A stretch of 64,000 nt of DNA from Acrocarpospora catenulata (GTDB lineage Bacteria > Actinomycetota > Actinomycetes > Streptosporangiales > Streptosporangiaceae). The translations under genes were made by a program, and so were the position numbers. The notes below the pieces were generated by a model. It searched no databases. It was not told the DNA's origin and saw only the letters and a program-made list of their open reading frames with translations. Position 1 is the first letter of the stretch, and every line of letters begins with the position of its first letter. Of the stretch, positions 62,232-64,000 are shown piece after piece. The stretch covers positions 1-64,000 of the forward strand of contig NZ_JAHCST010000021.1 of assembly GCF_018476525.1 (NCBI RefSeq), written 5' to 3'.

Positions 62232-62761
62232 CCCCGTGGTTGATCGCCGTCGGTGTCTCCCTGCTTCCCCTCCTGCTCGGCGGACGGATCGCATCCGCGC
62301 TGGCCGGGGCACGGTGGACTCGTGAGCACCCCCGCGCCGCGCTGGCGTTGTGGCAGACACTCAGCCTCGCGAGCTGAACCTCGCGCACGAGCGCGCCCAC
62401 GCCCAGGGGCGACACGACCTGCTACTTCTCCCGTTCATGGCTGACCGCCGCCGGGAAGGCACGCCAAGCTGTCCCCGTCCTGCTGGAGATGCTCGCCGAC
62501 GATCGGGCAAGGCACGCGCACGGCAGCCTGCCGCTGGCCTGCGCCCTTGTCCACATGAGCGCCCCCGGCGAGCCGGCACCCGCGAGAATGGCGCTGGCCG
62601 ATTCGGCGGTGACCGAGCGGGTGGAGCGGCTGCTCACCGGCCCGCGCCCGGGGCCACGCTGGGTTTCCGCGACCGTGTACTTCGTCGGGATCGTGCTGCT
62701 CAGCGGACCGATCACCATTCTGGTCGCCCCCGTACTATGCGGGATTCCTTGGCCAGGGTGA
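62228..62761 (+). pseudogene. Broken M56 (BlaR1-like) peptidase gene
   Basis: The N-terminus (VTPWLIAVGVSLLPLLLGG, HPRAALALWQTLSLAS) runs to a stop at about 62377. The zinc motif then appears in another frame (LAHERAHAQGRHDLLLLPF) and the C-terminal part in the original frame (VLLEMLADDRARHAHGSLPLACALV, and onward to a last transmembrane segment). About 130 residues between the first helix and HExxH-like motif are missing, plus frameshifts. Not functional. Confidence 0.75.
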
Positions 62762-62824
62762 TGGTAGGTGCGCATCTACGATCCCCGGTAGCATCAACGC
62801 ATACGCGGAGGGAGTCATGGCACG

Positions 62825-63193
62825 ATGCGTGGCCTGGGAGAGCTAGAGTCCGCGATCATGGAGCGTCTGTGGTCGTACCGTCGGCCCGTATCGGTCCGCG
62901 ACGTACTCGAAGATCTCCGCCAGGAACGTGAGATCGCCTACACCACGGTCATGACGGTGATGGACAAACTCTTCAAGAAGGGCTTGCTCCGTCGCGAACC
63001 GGCCGGCAAGGCCTACGCGTACGAGACCGTGGCCAGCCGGGAGGCGTACACGGCTCAACTGATGCGGGAGACGCTCGCCTCCAGCGCCAATCAGGCCGCC
63101 ACCCTGGTCCATTTCCTGGAGCGCCTGACGCCCGAGGAGGCGACCGCCCTGGAAGCCGCCCTGCAGGTCTATCCGACCAAGGGCCGCCAGTGA
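62825..63193 (+). CDS. BlaI/MecI-family repressor (second copy)
   Basis: A 122-residue BlaI: LGELESAIMERLWSYRRPVSVRDVLEDLRQEREIAYTTVMTVMDKLFKKGLLRREPAGKAYAYE. Closer to the classical MecI than the first copy. GGAGGGAG lies 13 nt before the ATG, a long spacing. Its stop overlaps the start of the M56 gene (GTGA). Confidence 0.87.
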   Translation: MRGLGELESAIMERLWSYRRPVSVRDVLEDLRQEREIAYTTVMTVMDKLFKKGLLRREPAGKAYAYETVASREAYTAQLMRETLASSANQAATLVHFLERLTPEEATALEAALQVYPTKGRQ

Positions 63194-64000
63194 TCGTGTC
63201 CGCCGTCCTTGTGGCGTACACGGTTGTCGCCATGAGCTTGTTGCCCCGGGTTCTTCCCCGGGGTGCCTGGAGCGAGCGGGCGCCACGGCTGGCGATCGCC
63301 GTCTGGCTGGCCGCCTGTGCTTCCGCTGTCGTGTCGGCGTTCCTGGCTGGCGTCGCCGCCGCGGTCCCCGGCTCCGTCGTCGGGCATGGTCTGGCCGGGC
63401 TCTTCCAGATGTGCGCCGCGATGTTGTCAGGCGGCTCCGCCTTCGCCACGACCGGTGGTCGCCTGGCCATGACGGGCTCCCTTCTCATCGCCTCATGGGC
63501 CGCCTGCTGCGGGTTGGCCGTCCTGCTGCGGGCACGGAGGGAGCGGCGGCGGCACGCCCTGATGCTGCGCATCCTCGGCCGTCCTGACGACGCCATCGGC
63601 GCAACCGTGGTGGAGCATGACGAGCCCGTGGCCTACTGCCTGCCGGGCCGCCGGGGCCAGGCCGTCATCACCACCGGAGCACTACGATCGCTGGCTCCCG
63701 AGGAGGTGGCAGCGGTCATCGCCCATGAGCGGGCGCATCTTCGCGGCCGCCATCACCTGCTGCTCGCAGCCGTCGAGACCCTCGTCCGCGCGTTCCCCAG
63801 GCTTCCGCTGTTCGCCCAGGCCAGGGATGAGGTGACCCGGCTGGTCGAGTTGCTCGCCGACGACGTCGCAGCCAGCCGTCACCCGCGTATCCATATCGCC
63901 GCCGCGCTGGTACGGCTGGCGACCGGCCGGGCTCCGGCCTTCACGCTCGGCGCCGGCGGCGAGACAGCGATCACTCGGGTGCGCCGCATGCTCGATCCGA
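63190..64000 (+). CDS. M56-family (BlaR1-like) membrane metallopeptidase, 3' end beyond window
   Basis: The frame from GTG 63190 stays open to the window end (270 codons). It has three or four transmembrane helices, then VITTGALRSLAPEEVAAVIAHERAHLRGRHHLLLA with the HExxH-type zinc site HERAH, and the second zinc Glu in LVELLADDVAA. It pairs with the BlaI just upstream and would cleave it on signal. No sensor (penicillin-binding) domain can be judged because the gene runs out. Confidence 0.85.
   Translation, partial: MIVSAVLVAYTVVAMSLLPRVLPRGAWSERAPRLAIAVWLAACASAVVSAFLAGVAAAVPGSVVGHGLAGLFQMCAAMLSGGSAFATTGGRLAMTGSLLIASWAACCGLAVLLRARRERRRHALMLRILGRPDDAIGATVVEHDEPVAYCLPGRRGQAVITTGALRSLAPEEVAAVIAHERAHLRGRHHLLLAAVETLVRAFPRLPLFAQARDEVTRLVELLADDVAASRHPRIHIAAALVRLATGRAPAFTLGAGGETAITRVRRMLDP

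Noticed and set aside
1-64000. CRISPR array, rRNA genes or a polyketide/non-ribosomal peptide cluster
   Set aside because: No regularly spaced repeats, no rRNA-like sequence and no carrier-protein, ketosynthase or adenylation-domain motifs were seen on either strand.

Overview
The window is high-GC DNA from an actinomycete, most likely of the Streptosporangiales type. Pointers are the many GTG starts, the 4-nt ATGA/GTGA gene overlaps, an mIHF-like domain, BlaI/M56 pairs and several actinobacterial regulator families. It reads as an accessory catabolic region: blocks of sugar, peptide and polyol uptake and degradation genes, each with its own regulator and in most cases a visible palindromic operator. 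The blocks are separated by scars of broken genes.

Layout. 0-1.5 kb: stacked fragments of one transposase family, all in the same orientation. 1.5-18.3 kb: a deoxyhexose-type module (COG3618 lactonase, SnoaL/SDR fusion, cytoplasmic GH29 fucosidase) beside a RhaS-type ABC importer. It is followed by an LLM-class oxidoreductase, an SDR, an IclR regulator, a fused 2-oxoacid dehydrogenase E1, a muconolactone-isomerase-fold protein, a lipoyl-less E2-like protein lacking the catalytic HxxxDG, a VOC protein and another SDR. Two related palindromes lie before the ABC operon. 18.3-24 kb: an ArsR/aquaporin chimeric scar, a divergent SDR/TetR pair over a long palindrome, and a divergent MarR/GH78 rhamnosidase pair. 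24-29.4 kb: a decay zone with the C-terminal part of a DNA methylase, the 3' half of a tRNA-Lys (an att-like scar), a frameshifted LysR and a divergent FAD/Fe-S 2-hydroxyacid oxidase with an internal deletion and frameshift.

29.4-44.1 kb: a compact locus that looks devoted to peptides with D- or otherwise modified residues. One arm is a dipeptide ABC importer with a serine hydrolase and an M19 dipeptidase. The other arm has an Ntn-hydrolase, an M55 D-aminopeptidase, an SDR, a GntR regulator, an ornithine-cyclodeaminase/mu-crystallin enzyme and a 2-oxoadipate dioxygenase (HglS/YdcJ). Three overlapping half-sites lie between the arms. A metallo-beta-lactamase-fold hydrolase and a stub of a D-amino-acid-oxidase-type flavoprotein follow. 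44.1-53 kb: a polyol/sugar operon (ABC importer, GlpD/EryB-like dehydrogenase, FGGY kinase, DeoR regulator) with a divergent LacD-type aldolase.

53-64 kb: a VOC/WYL divergent pair over a perfect 31-bp palindrome, then a scar joining pieces of three genes. After it comes a metal-homeostasis cluster: a CmtR-like ArsR with a CDF exporter, a DivIVA-domain protein, a ZIP transporter carrying an mIHF-like tail, a second ArsR with a His-rich CDF exporter and an ICMT-like protein. Two BlaI/M56 sets follow, one with a broken protease and one running off the window edge.

All functional statements come from reading sequence motifs. No database search, alignment or structure prediction was run.
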